Source: Vibrio sp. HB236076
GTDB taxonomy: Bacteria > Pseudomonadota > Gammaproteobacteria > Enterobacterales > Vibrionaceae
Reading direction: 5' to 3'
Length of the DNA: 64,000 bases
NCBI RefSeq assembly: GCF_040957575.1
Contig: NZ_CP162602.1
Coordinates: forward strand, 434,001-498,000
Position numbers and translations under genes: made by a program. The notes beneath the pieces are model-generated. The model worked only from the letters and a program-made list of their open reading frames with translations, ran no database searches and was not told the DNA's origin. Positions 16,762 through 25,815 of the stretch are shown here, one piece after another. Each line of letters opens with the position of its first letter. Positions within the stretch are counted from its first letter, which is position 1.

Positions 16762-17550
16762 TTAGCGTTCGTCAAAAAAATCTTTGTTTCTAATGTACTT
16801 ACTCATGAGGTGATAAGAGAAAGGACGAATAATCCAACTGAGCAGTGAGCGCCCTAGGCGAATGAGTGTGGGGGTGTTTTCATAGATACGGCCATTGTAA
16901 AGCCACAGAGCTTTACCGGCATGCCAATAGACAAAGGGCACTGGAGGCATAAAGGTAACAATATCGATATCACAGCAAATGCGATAGGTTTTGTGGCTCA
17001 GTTTATAGCGACGTTTAAACCGCCAATCTCCGACAGCAGGTTGACCAAATGTCACGACGCGCTTGATCGATTTAGGATATTGTCGCTCGAGATAATCGGC
17101 GACCACACAACCAATGGCACCGCCTGAGGAGTGGCCAGTGATCGAGATGCGCTTTCCCTGTTTTATGAGAGGGACCAAAATCGCATTCAGGCGTTCAAAA
17201 ACACTCAAGCCTAACGAGTCTTCATTGTGACTGGGTTGGCTTTCTTGATGGAGTAAATGATGGAAGCCGGCGTGAATGCGATAAGGCAATCGCCATTGCT
17301 CTAAACTTTTCGTCCACATGGCAAAATTCCACAGCCAGTCACTTAGGCTGTGAGAGCCTTTAAATACCACCACCACTTCTTCTTTTTCCTTGTTCCAAAG
17401 CACTCGGATCATGATCTTACCATACTGGTTTTTAATGACTCTTTGTCCGTTAGGGTCAAAACCGTAGCGCGTTTGTTTGAAAACACGGGGGTAGGCAAGA
17501 TTACATAATACAGCGTAGCGTTCGTATTGATAACGTTTTAATGGCTTCAA
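16762..17550 (-). CDS. class 3 lipase-family alpha/beta hydrolase
   Basis: A 262-residue protein of the lipase class 3 family (PF01764 type). Visible: VVVVFKGSHSLSDWLWN, typical of the oxyanion strand, and the nucleophile elbow ITGHSSGGAIG with Ser141; the catalytic Asp is probably in DIDIVTFMPP and the His lies near the C-terminus (SYHLMSKYI). There is no signal peptide, so it is probably cytoplasmic or secreted by a non-Sec route. The substrate is unknown. It stands alone, divergent from the dehydrogenase gene. Confidence 0.85.
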   Translation of the reverse strand: MKPLKRYQYERYAVLCNLAYPRVFKQTRYGFDPNGQRVIKNQYGKIMIRVLWNKEKEEVVVVFKGSHSLSDWLWNFAMWTKSLEQWRLPYRIHAGFHHLLHQESQPSHNEDSLGLSVFERLNAILVPLIKQGKRISITGHSSGGAIGCVVADYLERQYPKSIKRVVTFGQPAVGDWRFKRRYKLSHKTYRICCDIDIVTFMPPVPFVYWHAGKALWLYNGRIYENTPTLIRLGRSLLSWIIRPFSYHLMSKYIRNKDFFDER

Positions 17551-17676
17551 AGTTTATCGTGATTGTGAAACAAGCAGAATGACATACACTATGCAAACTT
17601 TGTGACCGTGCTATGAACTTGAGCAGAAAAATTAGGTAAAATTATACGCTTTTCACTAAAGGGTCAGGAGATTTTT

Positions 17677-18453
17677 ATGGCAACAGCGTTAATTACCGGA
17701 GCTTCAAGAGGTATAGGTAAAGAGCTGGCTAAAATACATGCGAGTCATGGTGGTGATTTAATCTTGATCGCCCGTAACGAAGGCGATTTGCTTACGTTGA
17801 AAAACGAGTTACTGGCGCGTTGGCCAATCCGAGTCGAGGTCATTGTCGCTGATCTTTCTTCTACTCAGGCCGTTAATGAAGCGTATCAAAGTGTTAAGCA
17901 GCTCAATATGTCAGTCGATTATTTGATAAACAATGCAGGTTTTGGCGGCTACGGGCCTTTCTATCAACGTCAATTTGAGCAAGATAGGGAAATGGTGATG
18001 GTCAATATCTTGGCGTTAACACAATTAACCCATTGCTTTTTGCCAGAAATGATCGTCAAAGGCTCGGGGAAAATCCTCAATGTCTCCTCGACCGCCTCTT
18101 TTTTACCTGGGCCATTGCAAGCGACTTACTACGCGACTAAAGCGTACGTCACGTCACTTAGCGAAGCGATTGCACAAGAAGTAGCCGGCTCAGGGGTGAC
18201 GGTTACCGCTTTGTGTCCCGGCCCTGTGGATACCGACTTTGTCAAAAGAGGAGGGCTGCAGGGCGTAAAAGCGTGGGGGATGGCAAAATCTGCCCCCCAC
18301 ACCGCGAGTGTGGGTTATCAGGCCATGCTCAATGGAAAACGCATTGCATTTGATAACAAAGGACTGGGCGCGTTATTAACTTGGATCGTGCCACTATTGC
18401 CGAGACGGTGGGTGAGCTATTTTTCACAAAAAACCATGGAGCGTCGCTTATAG
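17677..18453 (+). CDS. short-chain dehydrogenase/reductase
   Basis: Classical SDR of 258 residues: NAD(P)-binding TGASRGIG at residues 7-14, NNAGFGGYG, catalytic Ser near 138 (NVSSTASF) and the YxxxK pair Tyr151/Lys155 in YYATKAY, followed by CPGPVDTDF. It belongs to the DltE/YqjQ-like short-chain group; the substrate cannot be inferred. GTCAGGAGA at 17663-17671 gives a strong ribosome-binding site for the ATG at 17677. Confidence 0.9.
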   Translation: MATALITGASRGIGKELAKIHASHGGDLILIARNEGDLLTLKNELLARWPIRVEVIVADLSSTQAVNEAYQSVKQLNMSVDYLINNAGFGGYGPFYQRQFEQDREMVMVNILALTQLTHCFLPEMIVKGSGKILNVSSTASFLPGPLQATYYATKAYVTSLSEAIAQEVAGSGVTVTALCPGPVDTDFVKRGGLQGVKAWGMAKSAPHTASVGYQAMLNGKRIAFDNKGLGALLTWIVPLLPRRWVSYFSQKTMERRL

Positions 18454-18492
18454 CGAGAGCAATTTTGTCAGCCCGCTAATCAAAACGGTCAA

Positions 18493-19767
18493 CTAAATAG
18501 ACGTCGCTTTTTTATCTGTATACATACGTTGGTCGGCGAGGGTTAACAGTTCATGGGTATTTTGTGTGTCGTCTGGATAATAGCTCACTCCAATACTGGC
18601 TCCAACAGATAGCTCTTGGTCTTGCCAATAAATTGGTTCTTTTATGACCGCGTGGATTTGTTTAATCTTTGGCTGCAAAGCAACAAAATTATCCACTAAG
18701 TCTAAACAGATAACAAATTCATCGCCGCCTAAACGCCCCGCAAAGTCAGACTCTCTTATGTTGTCAGAGATGCGCTTAGCTGTCGTCTGTAATACGAAGT
18801 CCCCTGCGGAATGGCCATAATGGTCATTCACGGCTTTGAATTTATCTAAATCAATAAAGAGTACGGCTAACTTGTATTTAGTTCGCTTGGCTTTGTGAAT
18901 TGCGGTTTCTAGTGCTTCTGTTAACGCACGTCGGTTGAGTAACCCCGTGAGAGAGTCGTGCTCTGAAAGGTAAACCAATTCTTCTTTTTGCGTGGTTAAA
19001 ATCTGTGTTTGCTTCTCGATCTCAGCTTTGAGTTCATCTCGGCTAAAGGTAATGTTTTTGAGCTGTGCCGTCATACTATTAAATTGTTTGGCGATTGTGT
19101 CGAACTCTAAATCTAAGTTCGCACAGGCTATCTGAGAGTCCATGTCGCCATTGGCAAGTTTACTTATTCGGCGATTTAACACTCTAAATCCAGTCTGAGT
19201 ATGACGAAAAATGATATAGGAAATCACCATTATGACCACAGTGAAAGCCAGTAATTTTGTTGAAGTTGCAATGAGAGTTGTACGGTGAATCAAGGTGTTG
19301 GTAGAGATAATCTGCCGTTGAATTTGTCCGACAGCATCCTTCATCGATTGAGTGATCATGTCATATCGTGCATTGAGGATATCGATACCTCGTAGGGTAT
19401 TATTAAATGGCGGACTGACTCTTTGATATCCTTGCTCAAAAGCGATCAATGATGACAAATCGCGATTAAGGCGAAATAAATGATGCCTTTTATCTAACCA
19501 ATCAGGGGCAGTATTTAAGAATGCCTCTAAATGTACCTGACTTTTCTCAATATTGGTTAAGCTGGGCTCGTCTTGGTATTGAAGATAGGTCCAAAGTTGA
19601 CTTTGAATACGGTCGACCTGGTGTTGAAGATGAATCAATACTTCCATACTTCTTTGATTGCTTTGCTGTGTACTTAACAGTGCTTTCATTGACGTTACGG
19701 TCAAGACAAAAAGCGTCAGCGTGATCACAATAAGCAGCATTAATTTGTGAGAGAGAGACTTTAGCAT
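18493..19767 (-). CDS. membrane diguanylate cyclase (HAMP-GGDEF)
   Basis: Makes c-di-GMP from two GTP. The 424-residue protein has an N-terminal membrane helix (MLKSLSHKLMLLIVITLTLF), a periplasmic, mostly helical region of about 130 residues, a second membrane helix near 170-190, a HAMP segment, a short coiled coil (RDELKAEIEKQTQILTTQ) and a GGDEF domain. The active site is intact (RLGGDEFVIC) and the inhibitory I-site RESD lies five residues upstream of it, so product feedback is likely. The gene is 9 bp after a periplasmic binding-protein gene on the same strand, so that protein is probably its sensory partner. Confidence 0.92.
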   Translation of the reverse strand: MLKSLSHKLMLLIVITLTLFVLTVTSMKALLSTQQSNQRSMEVLIHLQHQVDRIQSQLWTYLQYQDEPSLTNIEKSQVHLEAFLNTAPDWLDKRHHLFRLNRDLSSLIAFEQGYQRVSPPFNNTLRGIDILNARYDMITQSMKDAVGQIQRQIISTNTLIHRTTLIATSTKLLAFTVVIMVISYIIFRHTQTGFRVLNRRISKLANGDMDSQIACANLDLEFDTIAKQFNSMTAQLKNITFSRDELKAEIEKQTQILTTQKEELVYLSEHDSLTGLLNRRALTEALETAIHKAKRTKYKLAVLFIDLDKFKAVNDHYGHSAGDFVLQTTAKRISDNIRESDFAGRLGGDEFVICLDLVDNFVALQPKIKQIHAVIKEPIYWQDQELSVGASIGVSYYPDDTQNTHELLTLADQRMYTDKKATSI

Positions 19768-19776
19768 GGCGGCGGC

Positions 19777-20796
19777 CTAGTTTAATTTTACTGGGGCGGG
19801 AGTGGACTCGGTCGTCAACAAATCTCGAAAATTGGGCATGGGTTGCTTTGGTATCCGCCCTTTTTCCAACGCCCATCGCGCTTGTAATTCAATATTTGCT
19901 AACAAAGAATTACTCAAAGATAAATGGAAAAAGTAATCTCCCCATGTCCATGCGATTTGCTGTTTCGATGTTGAAAGTTTGTCGGCGATGATTTGTTGTG
20001 TTTCTTCATCGTTATTGCTTATCCAGTCAATCGCGCTGCGAAGTGAATCAAGCAGTTTTTTATCGGTTGTTGAAAGAGTACTCATCGGGTGTTTCATCGA
20101 AAAGAGGTTAAAGTTCAATTGATAAATACCATTAAGGCTAAGATCGGTTAGCAAATTGGCATTTTGGCTGTTTATATTATAAATGTGCGGTTCCCAAGTG
20201 CTGATGGCGACGACGTCATCGTTGAGCAAAGCTTGGCTGAGCTCCTCTGGGGAGTAAAAAACGATTTGAGCCGAATTGGGATTAATATTGTTTAACAATA
20301 AATAGGTATCGAGGTAAAACTCACTGGCGCTTGACTTAATTGCCCCAATTGGTCGTGAGAGTAAATCGGCAGCTCGTGTAATGTTATTGCTTTTCTTCGT
20401 GATGATTTTAATGTCATTGGTTGAGGTGACAAAGCTGGAAAGCAAATTAAAATCTTGTCTATTAAATCGATTAAACATGGCGACCGTCTCTGATGCTGTT
20501 GAGTAATCGACATGCCCTGAAAACATTTCTTTCATACAACGGACACCTCCGCTGCAATTAACGAGCGTGACATCAAGATTGTGTTGTGAAAAAAAACCTT
20601 GTTGCTGAGCAATAAAAAAAGGCGCAGATAATGGGGTGTGTGAAACTGCGATGGAAATGGATGTCTTTTTTGAGTCTTTCAATTGTGAATATTTTTGTTG
20701 GAATAATAAAAAAGCCAATGAAGTTAATAGGATTATTGGAAATAATAGCTTGAATTTTATTGTTTTTGTCATTTTTTTGACCCGTGTAACTGACAT
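19777..20796 (-). CDS. periplasmic substrate-binding protein (NMT1/ThiY-like) paired with a diguanylate cyclase
   Basis: A 339-residue protein with an uncleaved-looking or signal N-terminal hydrophobic segment (FKLLFPIILLTSLAFLLF) and a type II periplasmic binding-protein fold of the nitrate/taurine/thiamine-precursor class: ISIAVSHTPLSAPFFIAQQ, GFFSQHNLDVTLV, VDYSTASETVAMF and ISTWEPHIYN. Two cysteines (NCSGGVRC) lie near the ligand region. No ABC permease or ATPase is adjacent; the only partner is the GGDEF gene 9 bp downstream. It probably serves as ligand sensor for that cyclase, as in NspS-MbaA-like systems. The ligand is unknown. A second ATG 24 bp inside is an alternative start. Confidence 0.8.
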   Translation of the reverse strand: MSVTRVKKMTKTIKFKLLFPIILLTSLAFLLFQQKYSQLKDSKKTSISIAVSHTPLSAPFFIAQQQGFFSQHNLDVTLVNCSGGVRCMKEMFSGHVDYSTASETVAMFNRFNRQDFNLLSSFVTSTNDIKIITKKSNNITRAADLLSRPIGAIKSSASEFYLDTYLLLNNINPNSAQIVFYSPEELSQALLNDDVVAISTWEPHIYNINSQNANLLTDLSLNGIYQLNFNLFSMKHPMSTLSTTDKKLLDSLRSAIDWISNNDEETQQIIADKLSTSKQQIAWTWGDYFFHLSLSNSLLANIELQARWALEKGRIPKQPMPNFRDLLTTESTPAPVKLN

Positions 20797-21076
20797 TGCC
20801 GATACTTGTTTTTTTCTAATTTTAGTGAGTGAAATTAAAACGATCTTAGTAAACTATATAGTTGGATTCTTACTTCTGCACAAAGAATGTGGATTGCTTG
20901 AGCTCTATCACAAATCATAAGTTGAGAGAGAAGTTTTTTAAGTCAATGGTACGCAAGTTCTGCACTGCGGCTCTAAACTTCTAATAATTGAATAGACAAG
21001 CTAATCTGTTCACAACTTTAATGTTCATAGTATTAAATAACTTATAATGATGAACTTACAGGGGAAATCCGCGCTG

Positions 21077-22207
21077 ATGAATCAAGATTGTTTTCATGTC
21101 GTTTACATTGATGATGATGAGTTGATGCTAAGTGCCGCCCGTCGCTTGATTCGTCGACTACGCCCACGATGGACATTGACCTGTATTCAAGAGGCGAGTG
21201 ATTGGCAAGCGCAGATTGAGCAAGCGCCCGATTTAATCATTTGCGATTTGATGATGCCCAAGATAAAAGGCACACAGCTGTTGCAAAGAGCGGCAGAGCA
21301 ATTTCCTCTCTCCGTACGAGCTTTGATTACCGGGGGAGTCAACTTTGATGTTAACATCATCGTTGACAAATCAATTCATTTTGTGATTCCCAAGCCATTC
21401 ACCGATGATGATTTTAACGATGTATTTATTCGTACCGAGCGTTTACATCAGTTCCCATTCTCACCAGACGTTAAGGAAACTCTGCTTGGGCTGAACAATA
21501 TTCCTGTCTTGCCTGAATGTATCCAAAAACTGAGGAAAGCGGCAAAACAAGAGTTTTTGCATGCCAAGCAAATTGTCAAAATTATAGAAGAAGAACCCGG
21601 TTTATCAGCAAAAATTGTCAATACAGCCAATTCTTCGTTTCTCGGTTTTATGACCCCGACTCGGTCATTAGAAAATGCGGTAAACCGGTTAGGTCTTAAT
21701 GTGGTGGAGTCCATTGCTTCTATCATGCTTACTGAAAACCAATTCAAAACGTTATCACCCCACCAGTACCAGACCATCACTTCAGACCATTTACATTGGG
21801 CAGAAACGGCACGATTCTTAGCAAAAAGGTTCAGTTTGACCTTAGAACAACAAGAGTCCATTTATTTAGTGGCTTTATTGTCTAGCTTGGGCGATCTCAT
21901 CTTGCTAGATAATCAGAAACAACTACCGGACTTGCTAATTTCTGAAAACTTTTCTAATCAAGCGATCATTAATAGCTACTTATTTTTACTTTGGGGGTTA
22001 GAGATGGAGCTTTGTGATGTCACCTTAATGCTCGACGCCGTTGAAGATGAAGTCGAGCTTGAGGATAAATCGGTGTGTTTCGTCCTTTGGTTAGCCAGAG
22101 ATTGGAAGAGGGCCAATCAACAAGGTTGTGCCGAACAATTTGCCGAACAATTTGAACCTGAAGTGGTTGAAAAACTAGCAGAGTTGTCACTCTCATTCAA
22201 GGAGTAA
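21077..22207 (+). CDS. response regulator with HDOD output domain
   Basis: Receiver domain (VVYIDDDELML, phosphoacceptor Asp in LIICDLMMPKIKG) followed by an HDOD domain (GLNNIPVLPECIQKL, GLSAKIVNTANSSFLG, SLENAVNRLGLN), 376 residues from the ATG at 21077. That start was chosen because GGGGAAA lies upstream; two ATGs at 21047/21050 have no ribosome-binding site. HDOD domains are non-enzymatic HD relatives used as signalling scaffolds. First gene of a tight five-gene signalling operon with CheY, CheC, a PAS kinase and a second regulator. Confidence 0.88.
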   Translation: MNQDCFHVVYIDDDELMLSAARRLIRRLRPRWTLTCIQEASDWQAQIEQAPDLIICDLMMPKIKGTQLLQRAAEQFPLSVRALITGGVNFDVNIIVDKSIHFVIPKPFTDDDFNDVFIRTERLHQFPFSPDVKETLLGLNNIPVLPECIQKLRKAAKQEFLHAKQIVKIIEEEPGLSAKIVNTANSSFLGFMTPTRSLENAVNRLGLNVVESIASIMLTENQFKTLSPHQYQTITSDHLHWAETARFLAKRFSLTLEQQESIYLVALLSSLGDLILLDNQKQLPDLLISENFSNQAIINSYLFLLWGLEMELCDVTLMLDAVEDEVELEDKSVCFVLWLARDWKRANQQGCAEQFAEQFEPEVVEKLAELSLSFKE

Positions 22208-22210
22208 ATG

Positions 22211-22576
22211 ATGTCGATAATGGTCACAATTGCCGATGATTCACGCATGTCTCGCAAAGCGGTGATGAGAGCGCTACCAAGCGACTGGGACATTTCCATT
22301 ACTGAAGCAGAGAATGGATTACAAGCGTTGGAGTGTTACCAAAAGGGATTAGCCGATGTGTTGTTTTTAGACCTGACCATGCCAGAGATGGATGGGTTTG
22401 AGGTGTTAGAAGCATTAAAAGAGCAAACGGCGAGGAATTTTGTGTTTGTTATCAGCGCCGACATTCAGCCTTACTCCCAACAAAGAGTGGCCTCACTCGG
22501 TGCGGTTTGTTTCTTAAAAAAACCTCTCGATAAAGACTTGTTGGCGAACGAACTTAAAAAGGTGGGGTTGCTATGA
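22211..22576 (+). CDS. CheY-like single-domain response regulator
   Basis: A stand-alone receiver of about 121 residues: acidic pair in TIADDSRMSRK, phosphoacceptor Asp in LFLDLTMPEMDGFEVL, Thr/Ser in FVISAD and Lys in FLKKPLDK. The start ATG at 22211 has AAGGAG six bases before it, which overlaps the end of the HDOD gene; an ATG three bases earlier is too close to that site. It overlaps the CheC-like gene by 4 bp, so the pair is translationally coupled, a natural substrate-phosphatase couple. Confidence 0.9.
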   Translation: MSIMVTIADDSRMSRKAVMRALPSDWDISITEAENGLQALECYQKGLADVLFLDLTMPEMDGFEVLEALKEQTARNFVFVISADIQPYSQQRVASLGAVCFLKKPLDKDLLANELKKVGLL

Positions 22577-23154
22577 ATATCATGCTAAATAGCGATCACC
22601 AGGATACCTTAAAAGAGTTCCTAAACATCTCGATGGGGCAAGCTGCAGATAAATTAGCTCGTCTTCTTAATCTACACGTCACATTAACTATTCCTGCAAT
22701 TCGATTAGCGAATGAAGCTGAATTAGAAAAATTAAGCTTAGTGGAGTCAGAGTATTATTACACTCGGCAATCATTTTATGGTGGAATGACCGGGGAATTA
22801 ATTACGCTGTTAAGTAAAAAAGGCGGTCATACTGTCGCCAAAGGTTTGCAATATCACGATAAGGACGACCTTAACGAGATGGAAATATTTGACAGTCTGT
22901 TGGAGATTTCAAATATTTTAAGCGGCGCGAGTTTAAAAGGGGTATGTCAGCAGCTTGAATTGAACTGTAGAGTGCAACCTCCCAGTATGTTTAAACCCTC
23001 TAATCAATCGATGGCGATTGATCAATGGCGTGTTTTTATCGTTATGGAAGTGGCTTTTTTAATTGAGTCAGCAGAGTTTGAAACAAAAACGGTTATTTGT
23101 TTGGCCGATGAAGGTATGGATAAAGTAATCGAACAATTAAATGAATGGCTTTAA
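22573..23154 (+). CDS. CheC-family protein (putative CheY-P phosphatase)
   Basis: A 193-residue protein of the CheC/CheX/FliY type. The family helix carrying the catalytic Glu/Asn is recognisable twice in weakened form: DTLKEFLNISMGQAADKLARL near the start (quoted in part) and SLLEISNILSGASLKGVCQQL in the middle, where EISN resembles the active E-x-x-N. Its ATG overlaps the stop of the CheY-like gene. Likely role: dephosphorylation of the coupled receiver. No chemoreceptor, CheA or CheW gene is nearby, so this is not a conventional chemotaxis cluster. Confidence 0.75.
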   Translation: MNIMLNSDHQDTLKEFLNISMGQAADKLARLLNLHVTLTIPAIRLANEAELEKLSLVESEYYYTRQSFYGGMTGELITLLSKKGGHTVAKGLQYHDKDDLNEMEIFDSLLEISNILSGASLKGVCQQLELNCRVQPPSMFKPSNQSMAIDQWRVFIVMEVAFLIESAEFETKTVICLADEGMDKVIEQLNEWL

Positions 23155-23178
23155 TTTAGAGAGTGAGGTTTGTAACTG

Positions 23179-24477
23179 ATGAAAGCTAAGCTCATGTTGT
23201 CTGATTTACTTAATCAACTTTCTTTTGCGATTTGTATTATCCGAAAAGACTATACGATTGTTAGCGCCAATGAGTACTTTGTAACTCGTGCAAAATACAT
23301 CTCTGACACACTTGTTGGTCGTAACATTTTGACGGTTTTCCCTGAAGTGGAAACCTTTTTGAAACGCAAAATTGATACGGCTTTTGTTATTGAGTCACCT
23401 AGTTTTTCGTCGTGGGAGCACGCACCCCACATATTACCTTTTACTAGCTCACGCCCTATTTCTGGAGTGGAAGAGAAAATGTTCCAAGATTTGGAGTTTA
23501 TTCCTCTTCACAGTGATAATGGGCAACTAGAACACGTGTGCTTGTGTGTTTATGACGTGACAACTCAAGCTTGCCAACAGCAAGAGATCAAAGCATTTAT
23601 TCAATTAGTCGAAAAAGAACACTCTGAAGTACAAAAAGCCTTGCTGAAGTTAAAAGAAGCGCAAAGTCAACTTTTACAATCAGAGAAAATGGCATCAATC
23701 GGGCAATTGTCTGCAGGTATTGCACATGAAATTAATAACCCAATTGGTTTTATCAGCTCAAATTTACAATCCTTGAAGGAGTATTTTAAATCGTATAATG
23801 AAGCCTTTGATGAAATAAATAAAAAAATTATTGAAAAAGGTGATGATAGCTTAATTGAAGACTGTAAATCTATATTTTTAACTAAGCAGCTTGATTATCT
23901 CATTGATGATATTGGAGATTTAATAAAAGAATCATTGGAAGGTTCGTCTCGGGTGATGTCAATTGTTAAAAACTTAAAAGAATTTTCGCATGTTGATAAT
24001 TCGGAGTGGGGGATGGCGTCAATTGAAAAAGGTATTGAATCAACGTTGAAAATAATAAATAACGAGCTTAAGTACAATGTTGAACTAATTAAAGATTATC
24101 ATCCTGATACACCAGAAATTTTTTGCCAGCCTATGCAGTTAAATCAAGTTTTTCTCAATTTGTTAGTTAACGCTAGTCAAGCGATTGAAGAATCTGGAAG
24201 TATTTTTATCAGTATACAACCTTGTGGCACCAATGTTGAGGTGGTCATTAAAGACTCTGGATGTGGGATGGATAAAAAAACAATAAAAAGAATTTTCGAG
24301 CCTTTTTATACCACCAAGCCCATAGGGTCAGGGACAGGGTTAGGGCTATCTGTGTCTTATAACATTATCAAGGCCCATCAGGGAGAAATACAAGTGACGA
24401 GTGAATTAGGACAAGGGAGCTGTTTTAAAATTATCTTGCCCCAAGCGGGGCCGAAAAAGAAAGACACTGCTCTATAA
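23179..24477 (+). CDS. PAS-domain sensor histidine kinase (soluble)
   Basis: A 432-residue kinase without membrane segments. An N-terminal PAS domain (LLNQLSFAICIIRKDYTIVSA, quoted in part) is joined by a coiled coil (QKALLKLKEAQSQLLQSEK) to HisKA with the phosphoacceptor His in AGIAHEINNPIGFISSN, then HATPase with NLLVNASQAI, DSGCGMDKK and GTGLGLSVSYNII. It is the fourth gene in the HDOD-CheY-CheC operon and presumably phosphorylates one or all of the three receivers. Base composition is clearly more AT-rich than the neighbouring genes in its central part (23790-24110). Confidence 0.9.
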   Translation: MKAKLMLSDLLNQLSFAICIIRKDYTIVSANEYFVTRAKYISDTLVGRNILTVFPEVETFLKRKIDTAFVIESPSFSSWEHAPHILPFTSSRPISGVEEKMFQDLEFIPLHSDNGQLEHVCLCVYDVTTQACQQQEIKAFIQLVEKEHSEVQKALLKLKEAQSQLLQSEKMASIGQLSAGIAHEINNPIGFISSNLQSLKEYFKSYNEAFDEINKKIIEKGDDSLIEDCKSIFLTKQLDYLIDDIGDLIKESLEGSSRVMSIVKNLKEFSHVDNSEWGMASIEKGIESTLKIINNELKYNVELIKDYHPDTPEIFCQPMQLNQVFLNLLVNASQAIEESGSIFISIQPCGTNVEVVIKDSGCGMDKKTIKRIFEPFYTTKPIGSGTGLGLSVSYNIIKAHQGEIQVTSELGQGSCFKIILPQAGPKKKDTAL

Positions 24478-24486
24478 GGGGGAAAT

Positions 24487-25782
24487 ATGGACACGATTAC
24501 AGAGACTGTGACTGATGTCGATAAGCTCAAACTACTCTTACTTGATGATGAGGCCGATATCTTAAAATCGCTCACGAGAGTATTAAGGCGTGATTACGAT
24601 GTCGTGTCCTTTACCTCAGGAGTGGAGGCGTTAGAGTACTTAGCTTCTAATGACGTCCCTATTTTACTTTCCGATATGAGAATGCCAGAGATGGATGGAG
24701 CGGAGTTTCTCGCGAAAGCAAAAGAGATAAACCCCCAGTCAATGCGGGTTTTATTGACAGGTTACAGTGATATGGACTCGACCATACGCGCTGTGAATGA
24801 GGGGGGTATTCATACTTATCTCTCCAAACCTTGGGACAATGCCGGTTTAAAATTGACAATTGAAAAAGTGGCCGAGCTTTATACATTACGGCAAGAAAAA
24901 GCCAAACTCATGATAGAGCTAGAAGGAAAAAACCTGCAACTAGCGCAGTGGAATCAACAGTTAGAAGAGAAGGTTACTCAGCGAACAAAGTTGCTGCAAG
25001 AAACAAATTATAACTTAAAAACGGTGTTAAAAAGTCGTCAGCAAACTTTTAAAGATATTCTGAGCATGTTAACTGCCATTATACAGCATGCCACTGGTCA
25101 GCCAAGGGATCATGCAGAAAGAATTGCTGAGCAAGCCAAGATGCTTGCGAAAGTATTAGGTTTGTCCGATAGTGAAATTAACCACGTGTACTTAGCGGCA
25201 TTGATGCATGAAATTGGCCTGATTGGCGGTTTAAATCACGATTTAGCCAAAAAGTATGAATCTGGTGGTGTGCAGTTTCCCAATGTCAATGCGCAACTAG
25301 GCAGTGAGGTTATTGGCCAAATCAAACGTTTTTCACCTCTTGTCGACATTGTTCTGCATCAGGATGAAAACTATGATGGCTCAGGTTTTCCACAACATTT
25401 AAAAGCCGAGCAAATACCGGTTGGCGCGCGGATTTTGAGGGTGGTTAAAAACTACGATTACCTGGTGGCATCGCCCATTAATGCCCGTCGTATGACGACG
25501 AGAAGTGCTTACGCCTTTTTAGACAAGAACAAAAACCGATTGTACGATCCTGCTATTGTCAAATTTTATCTCTCGATGATTAAGAACCTAACTCAAACTG
25601 ATGGCGTGCAGTTGTGTGTCGGTGTCGATGATTTAAAAGTGGGCACCACGATTAAAAAAGATGTGTATTTACCCAATGGCAGTTTGATGTTGACAGCGGG
25701 TCAAGAGATTAACTCTGCGTTGCTACAAAGGTTAAAAGAGCTAGATCGCACCAGTGAGCAGCCCTTGGCGTTTCATATTTAG
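24487..25782 (+). CDS. response regulator with altered HD-GYP domain
   Basis: Receiver at residues 1-130 (LLLDDEADILKSL, Asp63 in LLSDMRMPEMDG, Lys in YLSKPWDN), a long coiled coil at 140-185 and an HD-GYP-like domain. The core motif HDIGK is replaced by MHEIGLIGG, so the metal-binding Asp and the Lys are gone, while the second motif is kept as HQDENYDGSGFP. Phosphodiesterase activity is therefore doubtful; a binding or scaffold role is more likely. It ends the operon, 9 bp after the kinase gene. A C-terminal extension (VGVDDLKVGTTIKKDVYLPNG) resembles small barrel domains found after such regulators. Confidence 0.87.
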   Translation: MDTITETVTDVDKLKLLLLDDEADILKSLTRVLRRDYDVVSFTSGVEALEYLASNDVPILLSDMRMPEMDGAEFLAKAKEINPQSMRVLLTGYSDMDSTIRAVNEGGIHTYLSKPWDNAGLKLTIEKVAELYTLRQEKAKLMIELEGKNLQLAQWNQQLEEKVTQRTKLLQETNYNLKTVLKSRQQTFKDILSMLTAIIQHATGQPRDHAERIAEQAKMLAKVLGLSDSEINHVYLAALMHEIGLIGGLNHDLAKKYESGGVQFPNVNAQLGSEVIGQIKRFSPLVDIVLHQDENYDGSGFPQHLKAEQIPVGARILRVVKNYDYLVASPINARRMTTRSAYAFLDKNKNRLYDPAIVKFYLSMIKNLTQTDGVQLCVGVDDLKVGTTIKKDVYLPNGSLMLTAGQEINSALLQRLKELDRTSEQPLAFHI

Positions 25783-25815
25783 ACATTAAGATATTTAATC
25801 ATTGCGTTATGGCTT

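Noticed and set aside
20636..20920. 94-codon plus-strand frame
   Set aside because: It is antisense to the signal segment of the binding-protein gene and AT-rich; no protein features.
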